Origin: Ectothiorhodospiraceae bacterium
GTDB lineage: Bacteria > Pseudomonadota > Gammaproteobacteria > Nitrococcales > AK92
DNA length: 63,490 bases
Assembly: GCA_029268285.1 (NCBI GenBank)
Contig: JAJUGG010000001.1
Coordinates: forward strand, 1 to 63,490
Direction: 5' to 3'
Notes under the pieces: model-generated
Seen by the model: only the letters and a program-made list of their open reading frames with translations
Databases searched by the model: none
Told to the model about the DNA's origin: nothing
Translations under genes and position numbers: made by a program
Shown here: one piece after another, positions 1 to 9,865 of the stretch
Numbering within the stretch: the first letter of the stretch is position 1
Layout of the letters: every line of letters begins with the position of its first letter

Positions 1-321
1 CCGAACGGGGGTCGCGCCGGGATCGGCGTTGGCGCGGTTCACTACAACATGGCCGTGCGCCGGTTAACGCCGCGAGAGTGCGAGCGCCTACAGGGATTTG
101 CGGACGACTACACCCTCATCCCGACCGAGCGTGCCCGCAAAATCGAGCGCGACTTTCTTGAATACTTGCGCGAGCACCACCCGGAACTGACCGAGAGCGA
201 GGCACGTCGCTTGGCTGCCGATGGCCCACGCTATCGCGCCTTGGGCAACTCGATGGCCGTACCCGTCATGCGTTGGCTCGGCACGCGCATCGACCAGCGC
301 ATCAGCGCAAGAGCGGCATAA
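1..321 (+). CDS. C-terminal part of a DNA (cytosine-5) methyltransferase, cut by the window edge
   Basis: The frame is open from base 1 with no stop, so the 5' part lies outside the window; the ATG at 49 is internal. The product ends with the two C-terminal landmarks of C5 DNA methyltransferases: motif IX (RRLTPRECERLQGF) and motif X (ALGNSMAVPV). These belong to the small target-recognition and SAM-pocket part of enzymes that methylate C5 of cytosine. The catalytic Pro-Cys motif would be upstream and cannot be checked. An unknown ORF and an AlpA-like regulator follow on the same strand, then tRNA-Leu, which suggests a phage or genomic-island methylase. No endonuclease is visible. The family is clear; the target sequence is unknown. 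Confidence 0.85.
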   Translation, partial: PNGGRAGIGVGAVHYNMAVRRLTPRECERLQGFADDYTLIPTERARKIERDFLEYLREHHPELTESEARRLAADGPRYRALGNSMAVPVMRWLGTRIDQRISARAA

Positions 322-323
322 GC

Positions 324-614
324 ATGAGCACGCTAAAGGTTGAGTGGCGTACCTGCCTGCGTATGGATGATCGGAGAACCCCTCGCCAGCGCGTGGCCTA
401 TTGGCTGCGTCGACTGGCAACGCGTATCGACGGTCAGCGCACGCTCTCGCTCGCCGTCGAGACAACCCCGCCGCTCCCCGAGCATGTTCTCGAGGCCGGA
501 CTGCAACACGCTATGGACGATTTATACAAGTACGTCTCAACAGAGGCGAAACATGCAGCAAGCGACCGGCTCCTGCGCTTTACGCGCCCGGAGTTGTTCG
601 CCGATGAAAAGTGA
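324..614 (+). CDS. Small protein of unknown function in the tRNA-Leu-associated element
   Basis: 96 residues starting MSTLKVEWRT, two bases after the stop of the methyltransferase gene, so probably co-transcribed and translationally coupled. An upstream in-frame ATG at 273 lies inside the methyltransferase gene and is less likely. The protein is basic in its first half (RRTPRQRVAYWLRRLATRI) and ends with FTRPELFADEK; no signal peptide, membrane segment or recognised domain is seen. Position between a methyltransferase and an AlpA-like regulator suggests a phage or island accessory protein. Function not recognised. Confidence 0.55.
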   Translation: MSTLKVEWRTCLRMDDRRTPRQRVAYWLRRLATRIDGQRTLSLAVETTPPLPEHVLEAGLQHAMDDLYKYVSTEAKHAASDRLLRFTRPELFADEK

Positions 615-634
615 TCTAAACGAGGAAATGAAAA

Positions 635-847
635 ATGGCAGTAGCCGTCGCGAAAAAGCTTTATATTAGGGACACCGATCTTGCGGCACGTTACGACGTG
701 CATCGCTCGACCATTTGGCGCTGGATCAAAAACGGGACGATTCCGCAGCCCCGCACGCTCGGGCCAGGATGCAAGCGCTGGAACATCAAAGAGCTTGAGG
801 CCTGGGAAGAACGCAAGGCTGCCGAGGAAGACGCGAAAAACGCGTAA
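635..847 (+). CDS. AlpA/excisionase-type helix-turn-helix DNA-binding protein
   Basis: 70 residues. The segment LAARYDVHRSTIWRWIKNG (about residues 16-34) is a winged helix-turn-helix of the AlpA/MerR-like type, followed by the wing and the KRWNIKELEAWE segment typical of AlpA proteins. Such proteins regulate or direct excision of tRNA-inserted prophages and islands. A GAGGAA ribosome-binding site lies 7 bases before the ATG. It is the last gene before the 3' end of tRNA-Leu, a usual place for an excision regulator. No integrase is visible in the window. Fold assignment is firm; the role in excision is inferred from position. Confidence 0.75.
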   Translation: MAVAVAKKLYIRDTDLAARYDVHRSTIWRWIKNGTIPQPRTLGPGCKRWNIKELEAWEERKAAEEDAKNA

Positions 848-865
848 AATCCAGCGCCTGCCAAA

Positions 866-886
866 GTGTACCTGGGGGTGTACCTG
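866..886. repeat. Tandem 9-bp direct repeat near the presumed attachment site
   Basis: GTGTACCTG occurs at 866-874 and again at 878-886, a 12-bp period, about 60 bp from the 3' end of tRNA-Leu. Short direct repeats of this sort are common arm-type binding sites near att sites of tRNA-targeting tyrosine integrases. That role is inferred; no integrase is in the window. Confidence 0.4.
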
Positions 887-943
887 AGAGGGTTGCCCCC
901 AAATTCAAGGCTAAGGAGCGATTCGGTAAATGCTTGATTTAGT

Positions 944-1030
944 TGGTGCCCGGAGCCGGAATCGAACCGGCACGCCCTTACGGGCGAGAGATTTTAAGTC
1001 TCTTGCGTCTACCAGTTCCGCCATCCGGGC
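944..1030 (-). tRNA. leuZ: tRNA-Leu (anticodon TAA)
   Basis: Read on the minus strand, 87 nt including an encoded CCA. The acceptor arm starts GCCCGGA and pairs with TCCGGGC; the T arm contains GGTTCGATTCC; a long variable arm (CTCGCCCGTAAGGGCG) marks the class II tRNA; the anticodon loop reads TAA within GACTTAAAATC. It is the last member of the Gly-Cys-Leu cluster downstream of pgsA, the same order as glyW-cysT-leuZ in Escherichia coli. Its 3' end faces the element at 1-850. Confidence 0.96.
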
Positions 1031-1064
1031 GCGGGCCCGTCGTCTAGGGCAACGACGGAAGGAA

Positions 1065-1138
1065 TGGAGGCTAGGCCCGGAATCGAACCGAGGTACACGG
1101 CTTTGCAGGCCGCTGCATGACCACTCTGCCACCTAGCC
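1065..1138 (-). tRNA. cysT: tRNA-Cys (anticodon GCA)
   Basis: 74 nt on the minus strand with encoded CCA. Acceptor GGCTAGG pairs with CCTAGCC. The anticodon loop is CTGCAAA with GCA, and the T arm has GGTTCGATTCC. Middle member of the Gly-Cys-Leu set. Confidence 0.97.
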
Positions 1139-1204
1139 ATCGCGGAGATGATACCAACACCCACGCCGCCTGGCGAGTCTGTTGTTTTCATCCTTCAGAA
1201 ACTT

Positions 1205-1234
1205 GAAAGCCCCGGTTTTTAGGCCGGGGCTTTC
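1205..1234 (-). terminator. Perfect 11-bp hairpin between tRNA-Gly and tRNA-Cys
   Basis: GAAAGCCCCGG at 1205-1215 pairs fully with CCGGGGCTTTC at 1224-1234 around an 8-nt loop. The stem ends in TTTC on either strand, so it can act in both directions. It may stop or attenuate transcripts leaving pgsA/tRNA-Gly, or mark a processing point in a joint tRNA precursor. There is no long U tract, so termination is not certain. Confidence 0.55.
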
Positions 1235-1240
1235 TAAATC

Positions 1241-1316
<76 letters not shown>

Positions 1317-1354
1317 TTGCTGTGCGACATATTCTATTCAAGTCGCTGTGGCTG

Positions 1355-1951
1355 TCAACCCCCTGCGTTCTTCATCTTCTCGCTTGGAGAGGCTTCTGAA
1401 CGCCGCAGTACCTGCCACGCCGCACGAAGATACAGTATGGCGGAGTACAAGGTCAATACCGCAGCTACATAAAGTAACACCACCCCAATATCCTGTAATG
1501 GCAAGGGGCCAAGATCGCTACCGTAAAGCAAAATTATAATCGCCGCCATCTGTGCGGTTGTTTTGATCTTGCCGACCATGCTGACCGCAACGCTGGCGCG
1601 CATCCCCAACTCCGCCATCCACTCGCGTAGCGCCGAAACAGCGATCTCTCGGCCGATGATGATGGCCACGGGCACGGCGAAGTACGGCGCCGGGTGATAG
1701 GTCAGCAAGGCGACCAACGCCACTGCGACGATCAGCTTATCCGCCACGGGGTCTAGAAAGGCTCCGAACGCCGAGGTCTGGCCGAGACGACGCGCCAGGT
1801 ACCCATCCAGCCAATCGGTGATGCTCGCGACCGAAAACACAGCGACCGCAATCCAGTTCGCCCATGGGACAGGCAAAAGGAATACCAAACCCAGCACCGG
1901 AATCAGCGCAATGCGCATCAAGGTCAGGGCGTTCGGCAGGTTGAAAGGCAT
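1355..1951 (-). CDS. pgsA: CDP-diacylglycerol-glycerol-3-phosphate 3-phosphatidyltransferase
   Basis: 198 residues. Makes phosphatidylglycerophosphate, the committed step to phosphatidylglycerol and cardiolipin, in the inner membrane. The CDP-alcohol phosphotransferase signature D-G-x2-A-R-x8-G-x3-D-x3-D is complete (D49, G50, A53, R54, G63, D67, D71), inside a protein with several hydrophobic helices (about 9-27, 32-45, 73-100, 135-172). A little longer than the roughly 182-residue E. coli enzyme because of a polar C-terminal tail. Lies downstream of uvrC and upstream of the tRNA cluster, as in E. coli. Confidence 0.95.
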   Translation of the reverse strand: MPFNLPNALTLMRIALIPVLGLVFLLPVPWANWIAVAVFSVASITDWLDGYLARRLGQTSAFGAFLDPVADKLIVAVALVALLTYHPAPYFAVPVAIIIGREIAVSALREWMAELGMRASVAVSMVGKIKTTAQMAAIIILLYGSDLGPLPLQDIGVVLLYVAAVLTLYSAILYLRAAWQVLRRSEASPSEKMKNAGG

Positions 1952-2111
1952 TTACTCGTTCTCCATGGAGCCTTTTACGACGCGCGCGAAGCAGGTTGAC
2001 CGCCCTCCTCTTCGCATGCTGCCGTTTACTCTCTTGCAGCAAGCTTGCGGCGACAGCCGCGCCATCCGCCGCAAGCCTACCACGCCCACAGGCGAAGTGG
2101 GCCCACAAAAG

Positions 2112-3941
2112 CTAGCCGCCGTGGAATACTCCGTAGATTTTCTCGGCCAAAGCACGACTGATGCCGGGCACGCGCGCTAGATCTTCGACGCCGGCCTGGG
2201 TTACGCCCTGCAAGCCGCCGAACTGTTTGAGCAGACTCTGCCGCCGGCGTGGGCCCAGCCCGGGTATATCCTCGAGCACGGAGACGGTGCGCGCCTTGCC
2301 TCGCCGTGCGCGATGCCCGGTAATGGCGAAGCGGTGCGCCTCATCGCGCACCTGCTGTAGAAGATGCAAGGCCGGCGAGTGCGCTGGCAGGCGATAAGCC
2401 TGATTGTCCCCCGCAAGGAATAGAGTTTCTTCGCCGGGCTTGCGCGCCGGCCCCTTGGCGATGCCGAGGAGCAGCACGCCCTCTATGCCTAGCTCTGTAA
2501 GCACTTCGACCGCTTGAGCCAACTGCCCCTTGCCGCCGTCTATCAGCAGCAGGTCCGGAATAGGCGCTTCGCCTTTTTTTAGGCGGGTATAACGGCGCTT
2601 GAGCGCCTGCCGCATGGCGGCGTAGTCATCCCCGGCCGTCACCCCCTCGATATTGAAACGCCGATATTCGGATTTGGCCGGCCCTTCGCGGTTGAACACA
2701 ACGCAGGACGCGACCGTTGCTTCGCCGCGGGTGTGGCTGATATCGAAGCACTCGATTCGGTTTATCGACACGCCGCCGAGCGCTTCCTCCAGCGCGATGA
2801 AGCGACGATCCACGCTAGCCTTGCTCGCCAGGTGCGCGGCGAGCGCGTGACGCGCATTATCGCGCGCGAGCTCGACCCAATGCCGACGTTCGCCGCGCAC
2901 ATTAGCCCGCACGCTGACCTTGTACTCGGCCTGTTTCGACAGCGCCTCTTCGAGTATCTCTCGCTCTTCGATAGGGTGACTGACCAGAATCTCCCGCGGC
3001 ACCTTGCGGCCCAGATAGTAGCGCGCGAGAAATGCCGCCAGCGTCTCAGTCTCAGTGGTATCGTCGGGAACCTTGGGGTAAAAGGCGCGGTTGCCGATGT
3101 TATGCCCGCCACGGAAGAAAAACACCTGTACACAGGCGATGCCGTCCTGGGTCACGCAGGCGACAACATCCAGGTCTCCCTTTTGGCCGGAGATGTACTG
3201 CCGCTCCTGAATCTTGCGCAGCGCGGCGATGCGGTCGCGAATCTGCCCCGCGCGCTCGAACTCGAGCCTCTCCGCGGCTTCTTCCATCTGTCGCACGAGC
3301 TCGTCGATGACGACGCCGCTCTTCCCTTCCAGGAACATCTCGGCGTGCCGTACGTCCTGCGCGTAAGATTCCTCGTCGATGTAGCCCACGCAAGGCGCCG
3401 TGCAGCGCTTAATTTGATACTGCAGACAAGGCCGCGAGCGATTGCGAAAATAGCTGTCATCGCACTGCCTTACCGGGAAAACTTTCTGTAAATAATTTAG
3501 CGTTTCGCGTACCGCCCCAGCGCTCGGGAAAGGCCCGTAATAGCGACCGGGCCCTTTGCGGGTTCCGCGGTAAACACCCAAGCGTGGGAAGCGTTGATGA
3601 GTCGTGACGTGGATGTAGGGGTAACTCTTGTCATCACGCAGTAGTACGTTATAGCGCGGCCGATACTGCTTGATGAGATTGTTCTCAAGTATCAGGGCCT
3701 CGGCTTCGGTATTGGTGACGGTGAACTCGATGGCCCGGATCTGCTTGACCAGTGCGATGGTCTTGCGTTCCCGCAGGGTGCGATTGAAATAGCTGCCCAC
3801 CCGGCGCTTGAGGTTGCGCGCCTTACCGACGTAGATAACCACGCCGCTGCCATCCAGCATGCGGTATACGCCCGGCAGCTCGGGTAGATTGCGAACGAAG
3901 GCCTTGCCGTCGAATGCGGCGGTGTCGGAGATATCCGTCAT
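2112..3941 (-). CDS. uvrC: Excinuclease ABC subunit C
   Basis: 609 residues, normal length. UvrC makes both incisions in nucleotide excision repair after UvrAB finds a lesion. The order is complete: N-terminal GIY-YIG nuclease (PGVYRML ... VIYVGKARNLKRRV, about residues 23-50), a cysteine cluster (about 155-185), a UVR motif that binds UvrB (about 203-240), the RNase H-like 5'-incision domain with ECFDISHTRG near residue 396, and tandem helix-hairpin-helix motifs at the C terminus (DIPGLGPRRR, ARVPGISRALAEKIY). Follows the GacA/UvrY gene by 100 bp on the same strand, the widely conserved uvrY-uvrC pair. Confidence 0.97.
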   Translation of the reverse strand: MTDISDTAAFDGKAFVRNLPELPGVYRMLDGSGVVIYVGKARNLKRRVGSYFNRTLRERKTIALVKQIRAIEFTVTNTEAEALILENNLIKQYRPRYNVLLRDDKSYPYIHVTTHQRFPRLGVYRGTRKGPGRYYGPFPSAGAVRETLNYLQKVFPVRQCDDSYFRNRSRPCLQYQIKRCTAPCVGYIDEESYAQDVRHAEMFLEGKSGVVIDELVRQMEEAAERLEFERAGQIRDRIAALRKIQERQYISGQKGDLDVVACVTQDGIACVQVFFFRGGHNIGNRAFYPKVPDDTTETETLAAFLARYYLGRKVPREILVSHPIEEREILEEALSKQAEYKVSVRANVRGERRHWVELARDNARHALAAHLASKASVDRRFIALEEALGGVSINRIECFDISHTRGEATVASCVVFNREGPAKSEYRRFNIEGVTAGDDYAAMRQALKRRYTRLKKGEAPIPDLLLIDGGKGQLAQAVEVLTELGIEGVLLLGIAKGPARKPGEETLFLAGDNQAYRLPAHSPALHLLQQVRDEAHRFAITGHRARRGKARTVSVLEDIPGLGPRRRQSLLKQFGGLQGVTQAGVEDLARVPGISRALAEKIYGVFHGG

Positions 3942-4041
3942 AACAGCTAAGACCGAGAAAACCGCAGGAGGTTCGGCGGTTTACGAGGATGTAACGCGCT
4001 GTATCGAGGCGCGCGGGCCGCCTGCCCGACCCGCCGGACAG

Positions 4042-4683
4042 CTACTGGATGCGATCTATCATATCGTGCCGCAATGCCAAGTGGGTCAACTCGACGTCGT
4101 TCTCGACCCCAAGCTTCTCGTACAGGCGATAGCGGTAGGTACTTACCGTTTTCGGACTCAGGCATAGCACATCCGAGATCTCCTGCACCTTGTGGCCGCG
4201 CGTGATCATCATCATGACCTGGACTTCGCGCTGCGACAGCTTGTCGAAGGGATTCTTGTTCTTGCCCGAGAGGCCCGACAAAGCCATCTGCCGCGCGATA
4301 TCGGCGCCGATGAAGCGCTCTCCGCGCTGAACGGTGCGGATGGCGGTAACAATCTCGCTCTCATCACAGCCCTTGGTGAGATAGCCGAGTGCACCCGCTT
4401 CCATCAGCCTGCTGGGATAGGGCTCGTCCACGTGAACGGTGAGCGCAATGATCTTGAGGTTCTCGTCGATGCGAAGCAATTTCCGGGTCGCCTCTAGCCC
4501 CCCGATGCCCGGCATATTGACATCCATTAGAACGACTTCCGGCCTACTCTGCTTGACGAGATTCAGCGCCTCCTCACCGGACGATGCCTCACCAACGACC
4601 GTGATGTCTTCGACATCATCGAGCAGCCGACGGATTCCGCTGCGCACAAGCTGGTGATCATCAACCAGGACGACCTTGATCAT
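4042..4683 (-). CDS. uvrY: Response regulator of the GacA/UvrY/SirA family
   Basis: 213 residues. An N-terminal receiver domain has the acidic pocket (DD at 8-9), phospho-acceptor D54 in VLMDVNMPG, and a lysine near 104. A LuxR-type DNA-binding domain (about 146-206) contains LSQREVQVM and [20 protein letters not shown]. GacA/UvrY regulators activate small RNAs that titrate CsrA/RsmA and so control secondary metabolism, motility and stationary-phase behaviour. Linkage to uvrC is the hallmark of this orthologue group. The probable cognate sensor is the GacS/BarA kinase at 13796-16492. Upstream lies a 246-bp gap shared with a divergent gene; no clear promoter was picked. Confidence 0.93.
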   Translation of the reverse strand: MIKVVLVDDHQLVRSGIRRLLDDVEDITVVGEASSGEEALNLVKQSRPEVVLMDVNMPGIGGLEATRKLLRIDENLKIIALTVHVDEPYPSRLMEAGALGYLTKGCDESEIVTAIRTVQRGERFIGADIARQMALSGLSGKNKNPFDKLSQREVQVMMMITRGHKVQEISDVLCLSPKTVSTYRYRLYEKLGVENDVELTHLALRHDMIDRIQ

Positions 4684-4929
4684 TGAATGAAACTCCGGCG
4701 TGAATATGAAGCACTCGGAGCCTAGATCCGGTCGGCATGGAAGCGGTCCCCGTAGCCACGATCATAGGCTCTTTCCCTGTGCGGTTATCGCCTCGTTATC
4801 GTAGCTCAGGCGACGCGATTCGTCATTCCCTCAGAAACCGCCCCCACATCACGGTGGCATTGGCCCCGCACCGCCGCTCGTCGCGGTCTGCTTTAGCTTC
4901 CGCGGCTTGCAAGGGACTATTAAAGCGAT

Positions 4930-5739
4930 ATGAAAGATTTGCAACAGCTTTATCCGACGCCCGGCCCCGCGACCCTGCGTGGTCTTTACCTGCGCGAGCC
5001 ACTGCTTCCACGCGACTGGGACAACGGTATTTTCGTATACAGCAACTTCGTGATTAGTATAGACGGACGCATTACGACAGAAGACTCGAGCACCAACGCC
5101 AGCGGGGTGCCGAAGGCCATCGCGAACCCGCGTGACTGGCGCCTCTTCCAGGAGCTCGCCGCGCAATCCGATGTCCTGCTGACCAACGGCAGCCACTTGC
5201 GCCGCCTTAAGAACCCGCGCGTGAAATCCGTGCTACCGCTCAGCGCGAAACCCGAATTCCAGGATCTTCACGACTGGCGCATGGCGCGCGGACTGGCGTC
5301 CCAACCGGACGTCGCCGTCCTCAGCGCCCGCCTGGACTTTGAACTGCCGGCCGTCCTGCTCCAACAGCAGCGCAGGATCTACGTCTTTACCCCTTCTACC
5401 GATCGCGCGGCGGTAGCGGGGTTACGCCGAGCTGGCGCGACCGTTATCGAATATGCGCCCGAAACCATCGCCGGCGGGATGGTGGGATGGCTTGAGCAAG
5501 CCGGCTATCGTCGGCTGTATTCTGTCGCCGGACCGCGGGTGCTCAACAGCCTGCTTGAGGACGATGTCGTGGATGCGCTGTTTCTAACCACCGTGCATCG
5601 AATTATCGGCGGCGACTCCGCCCGCACGCTCCACCACGGCGCGCTGCAGGCTCCAGCCGACTTCGTGTTGCGTAGCCTGTACCTAGACGTTACAAACGAT
5701 CCGCAGCAAACCCTGGCACGCTATGACCGCCGCCGCTAG
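4930..5739 (+). CDS. RibD C-terminal/dihydrofolate reductase-like protein
   Basis: 269 residues. The N-terminal strand YSNFVISIDGRIT and the late GGDSARTLHHG segment match the RibD_C fold, the NADPH-dependent reductase part of riboflavin-pathway RibD, which resembles dihydrofolate reductase. There is no deaminase domain, so it is a stand-alone reductase-like protein and not full RibD; the substrate cannot be told. It is divergent from the GacA gene and its TAG stop interlocks with the fumC stop at a shared CTAG (5736-5739). Start chosen at the first ATG; there is no strong ribosome-binding site. Confidence 0.75.
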   Translation: MKDLQQLYPTPGPATLRGLYLREPLLPRDWDNGIFVYSNFVISIDGRITTEDSSTNASGVPKAIANPRDWRLFQELAAQSDVLLTNGSHLRRLKNPRVKSVLPLSAKPEFQDLHDWRMARGLASQPDVAVLSARLDFELPAVLLQQQRRIYVFTPSTDRAAVAGLRRAGATVIEYAPETIAGGMVGWLEQAGYRRLYSVAGPRVLNSLLEDDVVDALFLTTVHRIIGGDSARTLHHGALQAPADFVLRSLYLDVTNDPQQTLARYDRRR

Positions 5740-7124
5740 CGCCGGATGCCGCCCTTGGTGAGCTCGCGTGGATCCAGCAGGCGCTCGAGCTCCTGGCGCG
5801 ACAAGTCGGTCATCTCTTCGGCCACATCCAGCACCGGGCGCCCCTGGCGATATGCCTCCTTCGCGATCTTGGCGCCCTGCTCGTAGCCGATTACGGCATT
5901 CAGAGCCGTGACGAGGATGGGATTGCGCCCCAGCGCCGCATCGAGCTGCGCCTGGTTGACGGTGAAACCGTCGATGGACTTTCGGGCCAGCACTTCGCTG
6001 GTCGAAGCTAGCAACTCCACACTTTGAAGTAGGTTGAAGGCCACCACGGGCAACATCACGTTCAGCTGGAAATTGCCGGACTGCCCCGCTACGGTAATAG
6101 TGGCGTCGTTTCCGATTACCTGTGCAGCCACCATGGCGGTGGCCTCCGGAATCACCGGATTGACCTTGCCTGGCATGATGCTGCTGCCGGGCTGCAAAGC
6201 CGGCAGCGCGATTTCCCCCAGACCGGCCAACGGCCCACTGTTCATCCAGCGCAGGTCGTTGGCGATCTTCATTAGGCTCACAGCCACGGTTTTCAGCGCG
6301 CCGGACAGGGCCACCGCCGCGTCCTGGCTACTAAGACTCTCGAAGTAGTTACCGCTGGTCTGGAAGGCGATCCCGGTGCGTTCGCTGAGCAGCTGCGCAA
6401 CCTTCGCGCCGAACTCCGGGTGCGCATTAATCCCGCTGCCTACCGCGGTGCCGCCGAGCGCCAGCTGCTGCGTGTGCTGCAAGGCGCTTTCAATGCGCTC
6501 GATGCCGTGCCGGATCTGCGTCGCCCAGCCGCCCAGCTCCTGGCCCAGCGTCACGGGCATGGCGTCCATGAGGTGAGTACGGCCGGTTTTGGCGACCTCC
6601 GCTAACTCTTGCGCCCGCCGCTCGATGCTTTCGGCCAGCGTCGTTAGCGCGGGCAGCAGACGCTCGCGCGCCTCCAACGTCGCGCTGACGTGAATCGCGG
6701 TCGGGATCACGTCGTTGCTGCTCTGGCCCATGTTGACGTGGTCGTTGGGGTGCACGGCTTGACCGCAGCGGCGACTGGCCAGGGTGGCGATCACCTCGTT
6801 GGCGTTCATGTTGCTACTGGTGCCCGAGCCGGTCTGAAACACGTCGATCGGAAACTGCGCATCGTGATCGCCGCGCTCGACCTCCTCAGCCGCAGCCACT
6901 ATCGCTTGGGCTAGTGCGGCGTCGAGCCCCAGCAACTGCTGGTTGGCACGAGCCGCGGCTGCCTTGATCAACCCTAGGGCCCTGATGAATCCGCGCGGCA
7001 TGGGCAGACCGCTGATTGGGAAGTTTTCCACCGCGCGTTGGGTTTGGGCTCCATACAGAGCATCCGCCGGCACGCGCAACTCGCCCATGCTGTCTTTCTC
7101 GATTCGAAACTGTGAACCTGCCAT
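5736..7124 (-). CDS. fumC: Class II fumarate hydratase
   Basis: 462 residues. Interconverts fumarate and malate in the TCA cycle; homotetrameric and free of iron-sulfur clusters. The superfamily signature GSSIMPGKVNP is present; TGRTHLMDAMPV and GQSSNDVIPT supply active-site residues. GSSIMPGKVNPVIPEA also resembles aspartases, but the N terminus (FRIEKDSMGELRVPADALYGAQTQRA) and overall form fit the second FumC type of Pseudomonas, so fumarase is preferred. Start set at 7124 because AGGAGG lies upstream at good spacing; the open frame continues to 7262 without support. Divergent from purB, a relative in the same superfamily. Confidence 0.9.
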   Translation of the reverse strand: MAGSQFRIEKDSMGELRVPADALYGAQTQRAVENFPISGLPMPRGFIRALGLIKAAAARANQQLLGLDAALAQAIVAAAEEVERGDHDAQFPIDVFQTGSGTSSNMNANEVIATLASRRCGQAVHPNDHVNMGQSSNDVIPTAIHVSATLEARERLLPALTTLAESIERRAQELAEVAKTGRTHLMDAMPVTLGQELGGWATQIRHGIERIESALQHTQQLALGGTAVGSGINAHPEFGAKVAQLLSERTGIAFQTSGNYFESLSSQDAAVALSGALKTVAVSLMKIANDLRWMNSGPLAGLGEIALPALQPGSSIMPGKVNPVIPEATAMVAAQVIGNDATITVAGQSGNFQLNVMLPVVAFNLLQSVELLASTSEVLARKSIDGFTVNQAQLDAALGRNPILVTALNAVIGYEQGAKIAKEAYRQGRPVLDVAEEMTDLSRQELERLLDPRELTKGGIRR

Positions 7125-7198
7125 CCGCTGCCTCCTTTGCTTCTTACGCCGCGTGCGCCGAGCGCCAACGGGGTGCGCCCTGCCCCCGCGCAGAGTAG

Positions 7199-8605
<1,407 letters not shown>

Positions 8606-8612
8606 GTTCATC

Positions 8613-9080
8613 ATGCGGCGCATTGAAGACGGCACGGATCTGCGCGATGCGTACCTGGAACTCGCAGGCGAGGCTCGACACAGCCTCGCCATCCTGAGCC
8701 GAGACTTGGAGCCCGGCGTCCTGGGCACCGGCGAGTTCTGCGAAGCGGTAAAGCGCCTGGTATTGGAGAACCGCCGCGCGGAGGTGCAGATTCTGGCGCA
8801 CGACCCCGCCGCGGCGGCTAGAACAACGCATCGTCTAATCGAACTCGCGCGCCGCCTGTCGAGCTTCATCGAGATTCGGCGTCTCGGTCCGGACGATCGC
8901 GAGCTTACCGAAGCTTTCATCGTTGCCGACCGGCGGCTCGTGGTTCACCGTATCTACGGAGATCGTCCCCAAGGCGAGTACGCCGAAGACCGCGCGCGGG
9001 CGCGCGAGCTGGATCAGCGCTTCCGGGAACTCTGGGAGCGCGCCGAATTCGATCCCGAAGTCAGGCGCTTGCACCTGTGA
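8613..9080 (+). CDS. Conserved hypothetical protein, possibly phospholipase D-like fold (DUF7931-type)
   Basis: 155 residues, starting 8 bp after purB. It runs SLAILSRDLEPGVLGTGEFCEAVKRL, then AEVQILAHDP, then FIVADRRLVVHRIYGD. This alternation resembles half of a phospholipase D fold, but the catalytic HxK-D motif is absent, so enzymatic activity is doubtful. It is soluble, charged and has no signal peptide. The final TGA overlaps the GTG start of the next gene (GTGA), which implies translational coupling with a secreted secretin-domain protein. The family assignment is from memory of proteins found beside purB and is tentative. Confidence 0.6.
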   Translation: MRRIEDGTDLRDAYLELAGEARHSLAILSRDLEPGVLGTGEFCEAVKRLVLENRRAEVQILAHDPAAAARTTHRLIELARRLSSFIEIRRLGPDDRELTEAFIVADRRLVVHRIYGDRPQGEYAEDRARARELDQRFRELWERAEFDPEVRRLHL

Positions 9081-9856
9081 AAACCAAGCTCTACGCCCTC
9101 TTTCTAAGTCTGATCTTGCTCGGCCCCGTGGCGGCGGCCACGGGCCAGCAGGTAATGGAAACCTACCGCTTGAGTTTTCGCGAGGCCGCGGAAATTATAC
9201 CCCTGGTGTACCCGCACCTGAGCGAGACCGCAAGACTCAGCGGCATGGGGCAACAACTGGTACTGAGCGGCAGCCCACAGGACCACGCGCGGCTCGAGAA
9301 GTTGCTGAGCGAACTGGATCGTCCTCCGGTAAATCTTCTCATCAGCCTGCGCACCGGCACACAAAACGATATCCAGAGCCAGGGCGGCGGCGTCGATGGA
9401 GAAATACGACCGGAAGGAATCGGTGGGCGCATTCGCATTTACCGCTCTGAGTCGGCGCGCGAGGCCGACGAGTTGCGCCAACTGCGTGTCTTGGAAGGCC
9501 GTTCAGCGCGATTCGATAGCCGACTTTACTTACCCGTTACGGACCAACGTGCCTGGCGCGGCCGGCATAGCCAGGGCGTCGCGCGCGAAACCCGCTTTCT
9601 TGTGCTCGAGGAAGGCTTCTACGTTCGCCCCCGCATTCAAGGCGAACAGGTTTTGCTCGACATCAGCGCTGCGAGCCGTGAGGGCTTGGAGCAACACGAA
9701 GTGCTGACGCAGTTGCGCGGCCCGCTCGGTGAATGGCTGCCGCTTGCGGCTAGCACGGAAGATGCTTCCATCAACAGCCAAGGCCTGACCGTTCGCAGCA
9801 GTGATGCGCGTACTCGCGCCCACCAGACGTGGATCAAGGTCGACAGACTGGATTAG
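9077..9856 (+). CDS. Secreted protein with a secretin N-domain-like region
   Basis: 259 residues beginning at GTG, coupled to the preceding gene. Residues 1-24 form a signal peptide (LYALFLSLILLGPVAAATGQ). The segment TYRLSFREAAEIIPLVYPHL ending SGSPQDHARLEKLLSELD looks like the small alpha/beta N domain of type II/III secretins and of TonB-dependent receptors. The rest (RGTLIS-like strands, RFLVLEEGFYVRPRI) resembles the strand-rich part upstream of a secretin pore, but the protein is far too short for a pore. It may be a periplasmic assembly protein. Role unknown; the signal peptide is the firmest feature. Confidence 0.65.
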   Translation: MKTKLYALFLSLILLGPVAAATGQQVMETYRLSFREAAEIIPLVYPHLSETARLSGMGQQLVLSGSPQDHARLEKLLSELDRPPVNLLISLRTGTQNDIQSQGGGVDGEIRPEGIGGRIRIYRSESAREADELRQLRVLEGRSARFDSRLYLPVTDQRAWRGRHSQGVARETRFLVLEEGFYVRPRIQGEQVLLDISAASREGLEQHEVLTQLRGPLGEWLPLAASTEDASINSQGLTVRSSDARTRAHQTWIKVDRLD

Positions 9857-9865
9857 ACTGGCTCA

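Noticed and set aside
5736-7124. Aspartate ammonia-lyase instead of fumarase
   Set aside because: The GSSIMPGKVNPVIPE block is shared with aspartases, but the N terminus and other blocks fit the Pseudomonas second-type FumC better.
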